This document shows, piece by piece, positions 47,668 through 57,671 of a DNA stretch of 64,000 nucleotides. The notes under the pieces are model-generated. The model searched no databases. It was not told the origin of the DNA and saw only the letters and a program-made list of their open reading frames with translations. This DNA comes from Rosa chinensis (lineage: Eukaryota > Streptophyta > Magnoliopsida > Rosales > Rosaceae). The position numbers and the translations under genes are program-made. The stretch is from assembly GCF_002994745.2 (NCBI RefSeq), contig NC_037092.1, positions 19,459,501 to 19,523,500 on the forward strand, in the 5' to 3' direction. Each line of letters begins with the position of its first letter. The stretch's first letter is position 1.

Positions 47668-48888
47668 CTATTTCTGCTTGGCCCAGTTCACATCGACCAT
47701 ATTGATCCCGGTGTCAGGAAAAGGGTTCAAGTCTACGAGCGCTGTCGCCGTTACTGGAGCTTCCACCTGCAAACTGCCATTATTAAGCCATACCTGAATC
47801 TGGTCTTTGAGCTTCACACAATCTGCGGTATTGTGGTTCCACAAGTTGTGGAATTTGCAGTACTTCTTCCCTTTCAGCTGGTCTGGTCTAGGAAAATGTC
47901 CAAAATCGATCTTCACCACCTTCGAGGCGATCATCTCATCCAAAATCTCATGTGCCTTATTGGCATCATAAGTATATGTCGCGAACTCAGGTTTGGTGAA
48001 GGCCATGGATTTGAGTTTAACAGGTTCTTTGGATATTTTCAGCTGCTTGAGGGCTGGATTCTTCCTCCCGGCCAGCTCATAAGCAGGGACATCATTCTCC
48101 TCTTCCTCATCGTCATCCTGAACCACCTCTTCAATGTGGTGATGGTAGTAAGGGTCATAGGTAGCTGGCTTGTAGCTCAGGGCCGCTATGGTGCGATGCT
48201 TGCCTGGCACATATGTCCCTTTGGACGCATTCTTCCTAGCGTCTGTTTCTCTGAGGAGATGTTCAAAGCTGCCTACCTCTGTGATGAGCTCTCCCATTGA
48301 CTGGATCATACTGCCATGTTGCTTTTTTCGTTGACGAGGTTCCAAGCCCTTGACCGCCAGTTTGACTAACTCCTTCTCGGGCAGGATAACATTCAGCTTG
48401 GATTTCTGAATTTGGAAGCATTGAAGATAGGCCACAGCAGATTCTGTAGGCCATTGGGCCATCTGAGTGAGAGAAGCCAAGTCAACCTCAGGCTCAATGG
48501 CTCCAAAGGTTTCTCGGAATAGCTTTTCCATCGCGGGCCAATCTGCTACGGTTCCGGGTTGAAGCTTCGAAAACCACCTAAAGGCAGCTCCTAAAATAGA
48601 AGTGCCAAAGATCCTGCATTTGAGGATGTCATCATTATGGTACTGGCCACATTGTACCCTAAACCTAGCCAGATGGGTAGCTGCATTCTCTGTATCTTCT
48701 CCTGAAAAAGTAGAAAATATGATATTTTTATAACCCCTGGGAAAGGGCGCGAGCATCACATGCGGCGGGAAAGGTCCCTCATAGACCCCATCCACTTGGG
48801 TCCTAGGATTAGCCAGCCTGATCATCTCCTCTACCTCTTCACGTCTCACATACTCCGGACCCGGAGGTGGAGGAGGAGGTGTTGCCAC
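47668..48888 (-). pseudogene. Tat gag: capsid and zinc-knuckle-like region
   Basis: A 406-codon frame. The capsid-like core includes NIIFSTFSGEDTENAATHLA, FRVQCGQYHNDDILKC, FGTSILGAAFRWFSKL and the retrotransposon gag motif around WPAMEKLFRETFG. The C-terminus has KYCKFHNLWNHNTADC, the C-x2-H-x4-H-x4-C knuckle variant of Tat/Athila elements. It ends at TAG near 47668. Confidence 0.9.
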
Positions 48889-48918
48889 AGTATGGCAAGC
48901 AGCCTGTAAGGGTAGTGC

Positions 48919-49908
48919 TTAGTTCAGAACCCCTGCTCCTTCTCCTACATGTACCACGTGGGTTGTAGCTGGTGGCTGAAGAGTTACTGCTGGTATGGGC
49001 ATCTCTTTTGTCAAGGCTGTTATCTTAATCGGGTTACCCGCCTGGTCAATACCATAATAGCTTCCTGGTAGTTCCTGATACACATTTTCTGCCCCGTCGC
49101 TATCATATTGAACAAAGGTGGTAGAACCAGATGCGGTTCCACCAACCCTCGATGTCTGATGCTTCTGCCTGGTGGTCTGTCCGTCTACCGAGGTGACTTT
49201 CTCTTTGCTGCCACCGATAACCAGAGCTTGCTCTTTGCCTTTCTGTGGCGTTGCGCCAACGGTTGCGGCCGGTGTAGCGGTGCTGCTACTAGCCTTCTCT
49301 CGCTGATTAGGCGGCACGTACTTGCTAGAGCCAGATGGCTGGCCAAGTGAACCGAGGAGAGCATTAGGGTCCCCTAAAGCCTTGTTCAACACTTCTCTTG
49401 CCTGGTTCAGCTCGGCTCTTTGCATGGCCACCTCGATTGCGAGGCTAGCGCCATCTTTGCAAAGACCTGCCATATCTGACGTAGTCTGCTTGGTCTGGTT
49501 CTTGATGGCCTCCATAATCTCTTTTTGGCACTGATTCTGCTCAGAAGCGACACCCGTGACATGAGCCCTTACTGCACTTTCTGATTGTGCGATCTGTTGC
49601 TGGGTATCTGCTGCATGTCGGGTGATGCGTTGGTCTAACTCGCGCATGAGCCGGTCTGTCTTCGCGGTTTCCCTTTCAAAATCAGCGGCTATCTTCTTGC
49701 GGTGATTTTCAATATTCTCCATGATGATCGCGAACCTCACCTCCGAGGTCGCTCCTTCTGGAATAGGCTTTGCGACGAAAGCCTCTCTTCCTCCACTTTC
49801 CACTGTATTAGGAACAGCGGTAGTGATATCAGGCTCGCTGGCCTGATGAGTAGTAGCACTCGGGCCCTCAGTAGTGGCCGGGTGATTCTCTTCCCGTTCA
49901 GTTGACAT
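48919..49908 (-). pseudogene. Tat gag N-terminal region
   Basis: Probable start at ATG 49908 (MSTEREENHP); the open frame extends upstream to 50076 only through GTG. Residues after about 70 form long helices rich in Glu, Lys and Gln (MENIENHRKKIAADFERETA). The frame ends VLN then TAA at 48919, just before the capsid frame. Its protein would be the N-terminal gag segment; family similarity is weak and based mainly on position. Confidence 0.7.
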
Positions 49909-50094
49909 GTTGGATGATTGAGCAGGATGAGAAAATCGTTGATTCACTTGTTCTTCAGAAAGACCATGACAGTCCGCACAAGAGTGCGGTCTGTAACTAG
50001 AGGTCTTGTGTCTTGAGCAGTTAGCGTAAACCTTTTGGTAAGGGTTTTCGCTCGACTTCCCAATGGCTACGTTCACGAAGAGACACTATTACAG

Positions 50095-50115
50095 GTCCCA
50101 CTGGGCGTGCCAAAA
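50095..50115 (-). other. Primer-binding site of element B
   Basis: Directly inside the 5' LTR, the minus strand reads TTTTGGCACGCCCAGTGGG, a primer-site-like word of the form seen in Tat/Athila elements. I have not matched it to a particular tRNA. Confidence 0.6.
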
Positions 50116-50926
50116 TGTTTGGCTCCAAAACCAGTTGGCTTGCAAACTGTCTCTTTTGAGTGTGTGCACAGGCGTGCCAGCACCGTGGGGTGCAGTCGTC
50201 GGGGGGAGTCCCTTGACCTGACTTCTTTTTCAAGCGCTGTGGACGAGGAGAGCACCAACCTCGTCACAGGGCTCTTCTCTAGCCTTCCGAGAAAGGACTT
50301 CTTGCCTTACGGATAAGGATTTTGGATGTGATCTCTTCGCGTCACCAAATCGATACTTAGTGTTGTAGACTAAGCAGAGCAATCACTGGAAAGTTTGGAG
50401 AAAGGACGGGTTTTGCTAAAGTGTGACTTTAGCTTCGCTGGGTTGCGAGGGCGTTACCCTTGCTTCGCTGGTTGTATCGGTGGCAGTAGTACTGGCAGTC
50501 GGCTCGCGAGGAGACTAGGACTGGAAGCACGGTCGCCGGGTTGATCTGGTGATGCTGACAGTCGGCTCGCGAGGAGACTAGGACTGGCGCGCGGTCACCG
50601 GGTTTCAACGAGGTTGAAGGTTTGCTCCGGGGAGGCTTTGTAATCGCTGGGATTGATTGATTCGAGAGAGGTCTTTCTTCTGTCCTTGAACCCTAGTATT
50701 TATACCTAGGGCTTTGACTGTTCCTTACTATAGAAGGATTATTGATTGAAGTTTCCTATTCAATCTCTGCTACTTAACTCCCATAAGGTTTCATTTTCCT
50801 TATGGATTACGGAATGGGCAAAGCTGTAACCCAAACCCAAGCAGGCTTATTTTTGGGCCGCAGGTATCGGCCCGCTATGCTAAATCCACTAAAGGATCTT
50901 GCCAAAATTACTTTTGGGCTCAAACA
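50116..50926 (-). repeat. 5' LTR of element B
   Basis: 811 bp. It matches 36365-37174 with scattered transitions and one-base indels, for example in the G run near 50200. Both copies contain the internal CAGTCGGCTCGC repeat. Confidence 0.95.
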
Positions 50927-50931
50927 CCTTT

Positions 50932-51756
50932 TACTTGATAGCAGTAAAGTTTAAAGTGACGAAAAAAAGAATAAATTTCTGACTTAGTTCCTTTCAGTTT
51001 CAACTACTGGCTGATCTTCACAGCATTGTTCTGGATTCCATCTTGTGATCGGCACTCTTCAATATTATACCTCTCCAAATATGGTGGAGAGTTTGCACTA
51101 TGACCATTTCAGCTGATATCAAGAACTAGCAATGTCTTCACAACACCTCCACAAAGTATTGCAATGTATATCAGATCACACCCTCATTTGCTTATTTGCA
51201 TCACCATCTCCTCAGATAACACAATCACCGCATATTCAGAATAAACCACAGCTGGATGATGACAGTCGGCAACAAAGCCCACACCATATGCAATTCATGG
51301 CATGACACTCCAACTTTTCAATCTAAGATGAGAATTAGTCTTGCAAGAATATGGAAACAATGCTCTTCTGAATCTCATGCTCTACCAAGCTGGTTATCAC
51401 TCTTGGAACACTTATCGTCGACTTTCTTTTGGCATTTTACACAATCCAATAAGTAAAATCCCTCCTCCATACTCAACTAAAACCACTGCGGCACTGCTTA
51501 TCTTTTGCCACTGTAAATTTGTAATAACGGCTCTCAAAAGCACACCCAATTAATCTCATTATTTTGTTCCGCTTCCACTGCAAAAAGTACCCTACACAAA
51601 CATAGAAATCCTTAAGAACCCGATCGGCTTAGGGAAGCCTGAAGCTAATACTATCTTGGACATGGGGTCTTCTCTTTACATCTAGAACCCATTAGACTCT
51701 ACAAGAACATCAAAATGCTAGAATTTTTCAGACCCACAACTTCCTGTTTCTTTATC
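50932..51756. repeat. Duplicated block, copy 2, distal end, and flank
   Basis: To 51669 it matches 23055-23777. After GACATGGGG it is unrelated to copy 1 and continues as A/T-rich non-coding DNA to the MITE target duplication. No gene is seen. Confidence 0.75.
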
Positions 51757-51764
51757 TCTTTAAG

Positions 51765-52398
51765 TAGGGGTGTGCAAAACACGGTACAAACCTGCCAAAC
51801 CGGTCGAAACCGACCTGTAAATATGGTTTGGTTAAGGGTTTTTTAGTGTTAAAATATGAAAGCCGGTTCAATACCAAACCAAACCGTTTATGAATTGGCT
51901 TGGTTTGGTTTTTCTTTTACTTAAACCGCGAAACCCGAACCGACTGGTATGTATTAAATATAATAGGAAATTTTTTTTAATTTATATACATAATATATAT
52001 ATATATATATATTTATTTATTTGTGGGTAGTCTTTTATAAGTAAGTTATAAATCTCCAATTATAATTTGATTATCAAAATGATATACTACCATATTGAAT
52101 CCTAGACCCAAATAAGTGAATCATTTTGAAACTATTTTGGATTTTGATTATTAAATTTTTATTATTGAGATTGAGTTTTAGTATTTTTACTATGAATTCG
52201 TAAACAAACGTCAATGCTATATAGGTTAAAACCGCCTTACCGACCGAACCAAACCACTTTAAATGGATTGGATTGGATCGGATTAAGTTTATTTTCTTCG
52301 ATGACCGGTTGTCTAAAATGTCTAAACCGCTTACTTTGGCATAGAGATGGTTTGTAATCAAAACCGATCCGATCCAATCCAATCCGCGTGCAGCCCTA
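51765..52398. mobile_element. hAT-type MITE, 634 bp
   Basis: The ends are TAGGGGTGTGC and GTGCAGCCCTA, flanked by a perfect 8-bp target duplication tctttaag (51757-51764 and 52399-52406). The interior has subterminal repeats around AAACCAAACCG, AACCGAC and GATCCAATCC. The A/T-rich centre includes a TA run near 51995-52010. It has no coding capacity. The open frame 52074-52493 crosses its end and is spurious. Confidence 0.9.
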
Positions 52399-52406
52399 TC
52401 TTTAAG

Positions 52407-52659
52407 AGTAGAGCAAATTAAAACAAATGCTATTGATTTAAAATCAAACAACCAGCAACCCATTTTTGCATTTTCCAAATCAATAACACACAATAAACAG
52501 AGTTAACCAAATATAGAATAGAGGAAACTGGACACAGTAGCACAGCACTCAATTGGAGAACTCATACTAATATTAAGATTATTCATTTCTAAATGTTCTG
52601 AACTTTGCATTTACTATCAGTTGTGAAAGAAAGAGGGCATCAAAGTTAAGAGCTTTAGG
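52407..52659. other. Short spacer between two hAT elements
   Basis: A/T-rich, with no feature I can support. Confidence 0.6.
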
Positions 52660-53472
52660 CTGAAATCTAGGGCTGGGCACGGGCCGGGTCCAACAATAAT
52701 TTCACTGGGCCCGGGCCCGGCCCGTTTTTCATTGGGCCCGGACCCGGCCCGCTTTGACACAAACAGGGACCGGCCCGGGCCCGGCCCGTTTCAATTCGGG
52801 CCGGGCTTGCGGGCTTTCGGGCCCAAAAACCTGTATTTTACCATTTCTATATCTAGTTATCTACTTTGCTATATATCATTCAGATCAACCTGGTGAAAAT
52901 TTGAATTAAAACACTATCAAAATCCAAAGTTCAAGCTGCAAATTCGAATATCCAGAATACATAATATCCAAATTCAAGTACTCTTCAAGAACAATTAAAG
53001 CTACAATTGAAATACAAAGTGTCCAAGTTTAAATATGAAGTCCAAATTCAAGTACAAATATGCAATGAAATAGAAATTAGAAAGTCCTAATTCAAATACA
53101 GCAACTTAGTAGCCATTCTTGATTCTTCCAGTCTTCAATCCAGCAGTTCACCAACAATGTAGCCATCCATTAATTGGCTTCCACACTTGTCCCTACAACA
53201 AGCATCATAAATCGATTTAGATAACAAACCATTCAAGCTGCAACCTGGGGTCAACTAGCACTACACACAGCAAGGCAAATGCATCAAGCAAGCAAAGAAA
53301 CAAAATGCACCAAGCAAGCAAAAAATAATGCAGCAAGCAATTAATCAAATACCAACAGCCATCTTCGATTTTTTGGCCCTACAAGCAGCCTTTTTTGCTG
53401 TTTGTTCAGCAGCCTTCTCCTTCGCATAGTCTGCCATTTCATTCAAAAATATTAAATTAATACTAAGCCCCA

Positions 53473-55788
53473 TCAAAAAGTGAAAAACAATAGCATATTC
53501 GATTTATTAAACATGTAAACATTAAACGCACCATTTTCACACAGCTCATAGAACTCCATCTCCTCAATTGTAGGAAAAAACTCAATATTTTGCACGTTTT
53601 CTGATTTGATCCAATTCTGCAAGCATATTAATGCTTCAACAGATTTAGGAGTTAGAGAACTCCTATACGGATCAATTACTCTATTCCCGGTGCTAAAACA
53701 TGATTCGGAAGCAACGGTTGACACTTGAATAGCAAAAACATCCTTTGCTACTAGCTGGAGATTAGGATACTTGGAGCCATTAAGCTTCCACCATAGTAAG
53801 ATGCTAAATTCAGCTGCTCTTGGAGGCTTTTCAAAAGGATCCAACAAATACCTATCTACCTCACTCTCCACGACAACTTCACAGCTGTTTTCAAGCTCCC
53901 TCTCCCAATCATCAAGCATTTCAGCCATTTTGCCTGTCATATTCTTTGCTGCAGAATTGGTAGTGACACTGCTACTGTTCACAGCCTCTCTTCCTCGATT
54001 TTTCTGACCATTTTGAGCAGCAGCCGATGATGCATACAAATCTGTCAAAGACACCAACAACTCCTTCACTTCGGCAGATTTTCTTTTCACACTTTCATTG
54101 TCAAATTGCAGGTATTTCACACAATTATGCTCAAGATTCCTAAGTTTGTATCGAGGATCCAAAACCAAGGCTACTAACAGCAGCTGATTCATATCATCTA
54201 TGCTATCAAAATACTTCCGGAACTTTGTCCCCATCTTCACAGCCATCTCAACCATAAGTTTCTCACCTTCACTTCCATCTTGCATTTCCGGCGTCCTAAA
54301 TAATGCATTAATCTCTGAATTTACAGCAACAATATCGTGAAATGCTCTATGTGCAGTAGGCTTAGTAGATGCACTAATCCGGAGTGTAACAGAATAGAAA
54401 ACTTTCAGAAACCCCACAAACAACTCAGCCCTCTCCCAATCTTCGTCCTTTGGAGGCCCTACCCTCTTCATCGGTTTTCTGCGCTTTGCCTCTTCAAGAG
54501 CAGCTTCTTCTTGTAATAGTTCCTCATCCTCATCAAAGTAGCTTGTATATTTCACATCTTCTTCTTCTGCCAATCTATCAAATGCCTTCCTTAACTGAAT
54601 TGCAGTCTCTAACATCAAATATGTAGAGTTCCACCTTGTTGGAACATCAAGAATACACACCTTGGTGCATTCCGGCACTTCTCTTTCAACACACAACTTA
54701 AACACATCTAATCTAGAGGAAGAGCTCCTAACATATTTTACCGCATTCCTTATACTAGCTATTGCTCTATCTAGTATAGCCAAACCAGATTTCACAATCA
54801 AGTTTAAAATGTGTGCAAGACATCTAACATGCAAATACTTGCCTCCCAAAACAGGGGGTACAGCCCAATTGGCCATTTTTCTCCTCAAATAATCAATGGC
54901 AACCTTATTTGCCGATGCATTATCAACACTCACAGTCAACACTTTATCAATTTTCCATTGAACTAAACACGTTTCAAGCATTTTTCCTATGGTTGTGCCT
55001 TGGTGATTGGAAATGACACAAAAGTTCAAAATTCTTTTGTGCATTTTCCACCCACTATCTATGAAATGGGCGGTCAACACCATGTAGTTCACATTTTGTA
55101 CCGATGTCCATGTATCGGTAGTGAGACAGACCCTATGCTTGCTTAATTCCATTTTCAGCTCCTCTTTTTTTTCATCATACAATTCTAAAAACTTTCTTAC
55201 AATGGCACGTCTAGATGGGACTGTCCAATGGGGGATAGCTACTTCACAAAAATGCCTAAACCCAGGTTTCTCTATATGACTAAATGGTAGTTCATCAACT
55301 ACTATCATTTTACATGCAGCTAAAGTACATGCATCTTCAGTCCAAGTTCTAGACACTAGAGTACGGGAAGCCATCCCATCACTAGTTAAAACCTGCTGCC
55401 CCTCTATATCAGCCCTACCCGGGTATTTTTTACATACAATCTCAATGTGCCTTCTTAAAGTGCTAGTGCCACTAAAAGAAGAATCTCCAGCAAGGTCAGT
55501 TTCACAATACCTGCACTTTGCTCTTACTTCACGTCCAACTTCCTGCTTCTTTCCATCCACAACTTCTGTAATTGCCCTATCAAACTTCTCAAAGTGTGCC
55601 CAGACATCGGACCTGGCTGTGACCTTCAGTGGCTTCACTGCCTTCTTTTCAGCTCGCTTTCTCTTGCTTTTTGATGGTCTAGGAGGACAAGCAGATGTTG
55701 GAGCCGTAGGCGGAGCCTCAGGTGCTCCCGGGTTTGGTTCAGCTGGAGCTTTCGGCAATGGTACAATAGCATTCCCATCGGTGGCCAT
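53473..55788 (-). CDS. hAT transposase (BED finger, hAT dimerisation domain), 771 aa
   Basis: Cuts and pastes hAT elements and acts in the nucleus. ATG at 55788 (MATDGNAIVPLPKAP). Residues 1-40 are proline/alanine-rich, then a basic stretch PSKSKRKRAEKKAVK is a likely nuclear signal. A BED-type zinc finger spans about residues 58-118 (VWAHFEKFD, CRYCETDL, STLRRHIEIVC). The central RNase H-like fold includes CLTTDTWTSVQNVNYM, VLTVSVDNASANKVAIDYL and a CLAHILNLIVKSGL segment. The C-terminal hAT dimerisation region includes FSILLWWKLNGSKYPNLQLV and STVASESCFSTGNRVIDPYR. It is like the plant RICESLEEPER/DAYSLEEPER and Tam3-Ac group. The frame is complete without stops. The last dozen residues after CENG look extra to the family and may be read-through of an unspliced tail. 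Confidence 0.92.
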   Translation of the reverse strand: MATDGNAIVPLPKAPAEPNPGAPEAPPTAPTSACPPRPSKSKRKRAEKKAVKPLKVTARSDVWAHFEKFDRAITEVVDGKKQEVGREVRAKCRYCETDLAGDSSFSGTSTLRRHIEIVCKKYPGRADIEGQQVLTSDGMASRTLVSRTWTEDACTLAACKMIVVDELPFSHIEKPGFRHFCEVAIPHWTVPSRRAIVRKFLELYDEKKEELKMELSKHRVCLTTDTWTSVQNVNYMVLTAHFIDSGWKMHKRILNFCVISNHQGTTIGKMLETCLVQWKIDKVLTVSVDNASANKVAIDYLRRKMANWAVPPVLGGKYLHVRCLAHILNLIVKSGLAILDRAIASIRNAVKYVRSSSSRLDVFKLCVEREVPECTKVCILDVPTRWNSTYLMLETAIQLRKAFDRLAEEEDVKYTSYFDEDEELLQEEAALEEAKRRKPMKRVGPPKDEDWERAELFVGFLKVFYSVTLRISASTKPTAHRAFHDIVAVNSEINALFRTPEMQDGSEGEKLMVEMAVKMGTKFRKYFDSIDDMNQLLLVALVLDPRYKLRNLEHNCVKYLQFDNESVKRKSAEVKELLVSLTDLYASSAAAQNGQKNRGREAVNSSSVTTNSAAKNMTGKMAEMLDDWERELENSCEVVVESEVDRYLLDPFEKPPRAAEFSILLWWKLNGSKYPNLQLVAKDVFAIQVSTVASESCFSTGNRVIDPYRSSLTPKSVEALICLQNWIKSENVQNIEFFPTIEEMEFYELCENGAFNVYMFNKSNMLLFFTF

Positions 55789-56544
55789 TCTACAACCAAA
55801 ACAGGGAGAAGAATTAGATTAACCTATGATTAAATCATACACAGAATCTATGATTAACCTATGAAATCAAATGATTACGTAGGGTGTACCACAATAAACA
55901 GAAACTCTTTCCTCAAATCAAACGAGATACTAGACAAAGTGACAAACGGAAACATCAATGACAATTTGCATAGTTCAATCACAATCACAATCACAATCTC
56001 AATCTCAATCACATGATGAATATGAAATAAAGCAAAGCAGCAGCAGATACTAACAAAGGTCAGTGTTCACAGTGATTGACTGAAGAATTTATGCTAAATT
56101 TTATCTAAAAATAACTCCACCAATACTCTCAAAACTCATCTATCAATATGACAATCACCACCCAGCTTCTCCACTCATCTATTATCCGTAGACAGACCCT
56201 AAACCTCCAAACTGAACAAGGAGATACACAGAGATACACAGAGAAACAGAAAAAATCAACATATGCACGGAGATACAACATATGCACGGAGATACAACAC
56301 ATTTCTTCAACATATCACAACATATGCACGGAGATACACAGAAAGAGAAGAAATCAAACAAACTGAACAAGGATAAAGAAACTCACAGCTTGATGTGAAA
56401 AGAGAGAGGACCAGATAAGTTGGGGAAGGACTAGGCGGAGGCGAAGGCGCTGGCTCAGATCGTAAGGTCAGTAGAACAGAACTTAGATCGTAAGATCGTA
56501 AGGCGAAGGCGCTGGCTCAGATAAGTTTGGGAAGGACTGTGACT

Positions 56545-56590
56545 GAAGGAGGCGGAGGCGGAGGCGGAGGCGGAGGCGGAGGCGGAGGCG
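56545..56590. repeat. (GGAGGC)n microsatellite
   Basis: Seven or so hexamer repeats in the hAT leader region. A related but shorter run is near 56635. Confidence 0.9.
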
Positions 56591-56651
56591 CTGGCACTGG
56601 GTTCAATTCGAGTTTGGGAATGACTGTGACTGAAGGAGGCGGAGCCGCTGG

Positions 56652-56750
56652 CACTGGGTTCAGATCGGGAACGATTGTGACTGGGTTCAGATCGGGAACG
56701 ATTGTGACTGGGTTCAGATCGGGAACGACTGTGACTGGATTCAGATTGGG
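56652..56750. repeat. Minisatellite, about 27-bp unit, 3-4 copies
   Basis: Units contain GGGTTCAGATCGGGAACGA followed by TTGTGACT. Three are near perfect, and the last degenerates to GGATTCAGATTGGG. A further single copy of the core lies near 56850. Confidence 0.9.
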
Positions 56751-56763
56751 TTTACAGGTGAAG

Positions 56764-56767
<4 letters not shown>

Positions 56768-56830
<63 letters not shown>
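56768..56830. repeat. (GA)n microsatellite
   Basis: An uninterrupted run of about 30 GA units near the hAT leader. On the minus strand it is a CT tract as in plant 5' UTRs, upstream of the transposase. Confidence 0.95.
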
Positions 56831-56832
<2 letters not shown>

Positions 56833-57294
56833 TCGGCGTTGGAGCTAGCAGCTGGGTTCAGATCGGGTTTGAGGAAATGGGTGACTGAAGAGTGAAGCCT
56901 TCAGGAGGCGGCCTCTAGGGTCTAGGTTCAGAACTTCAGATCGGGTTTGATTGTTTGAAGAAATGGCTGAGATTGATTAGGTTAATTGTATTGGACTTTA
57001 GGTATTTGAGTGAGGAACAATTTGGTGTACCTGATCCTATAGTCGAAATTTTGAGCCTTATATTACGTCCAATAATATATGAACATCTGTGTCTTTTAAT
57101 TAAAACGGGCCTAAACGGGCTTTTCTAATTTTGAATGGCAGGGCCCGGCCCGAACCGTATCTTTGAAATTGCAAGCCCGGCCCGAACCGTTTTCGTGACA
57201 AAAAAAATAGGGCCCGGCCCGAACGGGTCGGGCTTTGACAGGCCGGTCCGGGTTTGCGGGTTTTCGGGCTTAAACGCCCAGCCCTACTGAAATC

Positions 57295-57671
57295 GTTGAA
57301 AGATTGGAACTTTATTTGTTAATTTAGTTTTCTCTTTGGGTATTACATTTGATATTTCTGAGCAGAATAGAACGGAAGCGAATACCTGGTCGGGTTGGGA
57401 TCGGATACGATGCGGGCGACTCCAGTGAGGAAAGCATGGGCGGTGAGACTGTCCCTACCAAAAATAGCAACCGATTACCTGCTCAGTCGTTGCCATTTTA
57501 TTTTCGTTCGAGTTCAGAGTACCTAAGGGCTAAGACTTTGCCGTCTTTGAAAAGTCAAAAAGTCTTCCATGAACTTTCTACTGAAACTGGGACTTGTTTA
57601 TTTTATTTGATATCATTGATTTTTCAAATAATTAATACCCTCCATACCTCACCTTAATTTACTGGTCATTC
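57295..57671 (+). promoter_or_regulatory. SRLK3 proximal promoter, next to hAT insertion
   Basis: 377 bases lie between the hAT target duplication and the SRLK3 ATG. The last 80 are A/T-rich (TTATTTTATTTGATATC near 57600) and could hold the core promoter. The open frame 57349-57657 is not protein-like. Anything regulatory farther upstream has been moved 4.6 kb away by the hAT element. Confidence 0.5.

Larger units (their letters stand above)
36365..50926 (-). mobile_element. Tat-type Ty3/gypsy retrotransposon B with antisense PMD gene
   Basis: 14.6 kb, oriented right to left. The LTRs are 50116-50926 (5') and 36365-37174 (3'), and a perfect 5-bp target duplication ccttt lies at 36360-36364 and 50927-50931. 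In element orientation the order is primer site, gag, protease, RT, RNase H, a second RNase H, integrase, a repeat-bearing spacer, the antisense PMD gene, polypurine tract and 3' LTR. The order RT-RH-extra RH-INT is the hallmark of the Tat lineage. The LTRs differ by a few percent by eye, mostly transitions. Several stops in gag-protease and one in pol make it non-functional as read. Confidence 0.95.
52668..57286. mobile_element. Autonomous-looking hAT transposon, 4.6 kb
   Basis: The ends are TAGGGCTGGGC and GCCCAGCCCTA, flanked by a perfect 8-bp target duplication ctgaaatc (52660-52667 and 57287-57294). Dense subterminal GGCCCGGCCCG-type repeats occur at both ends (52680-52815 and 57120-57270). 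It encodes one intact transposase on the minus strand. Long leader sequence with several simple repeats lies at 55800-57000. Perfect ends and an unbroken frame suggest recent activity. Confidence 0.95.

Noticed and set aside
52074..52493. 139-codon minus-strand frame
   Set aside because: Crosses the boundary of the hAT MITE and is A/T-driven.
56527..56895. Glycine-rich and Arg-Glu-repeat protein
   Set aside because: Translation of GGAGGC, minisatellite and GA repeats in the hAT leader.
57349..57657. 102-codon frame before SRLK3
   Set aside because: No motif, ends before the SRLK3 ATG, and sits in promoter sequence.
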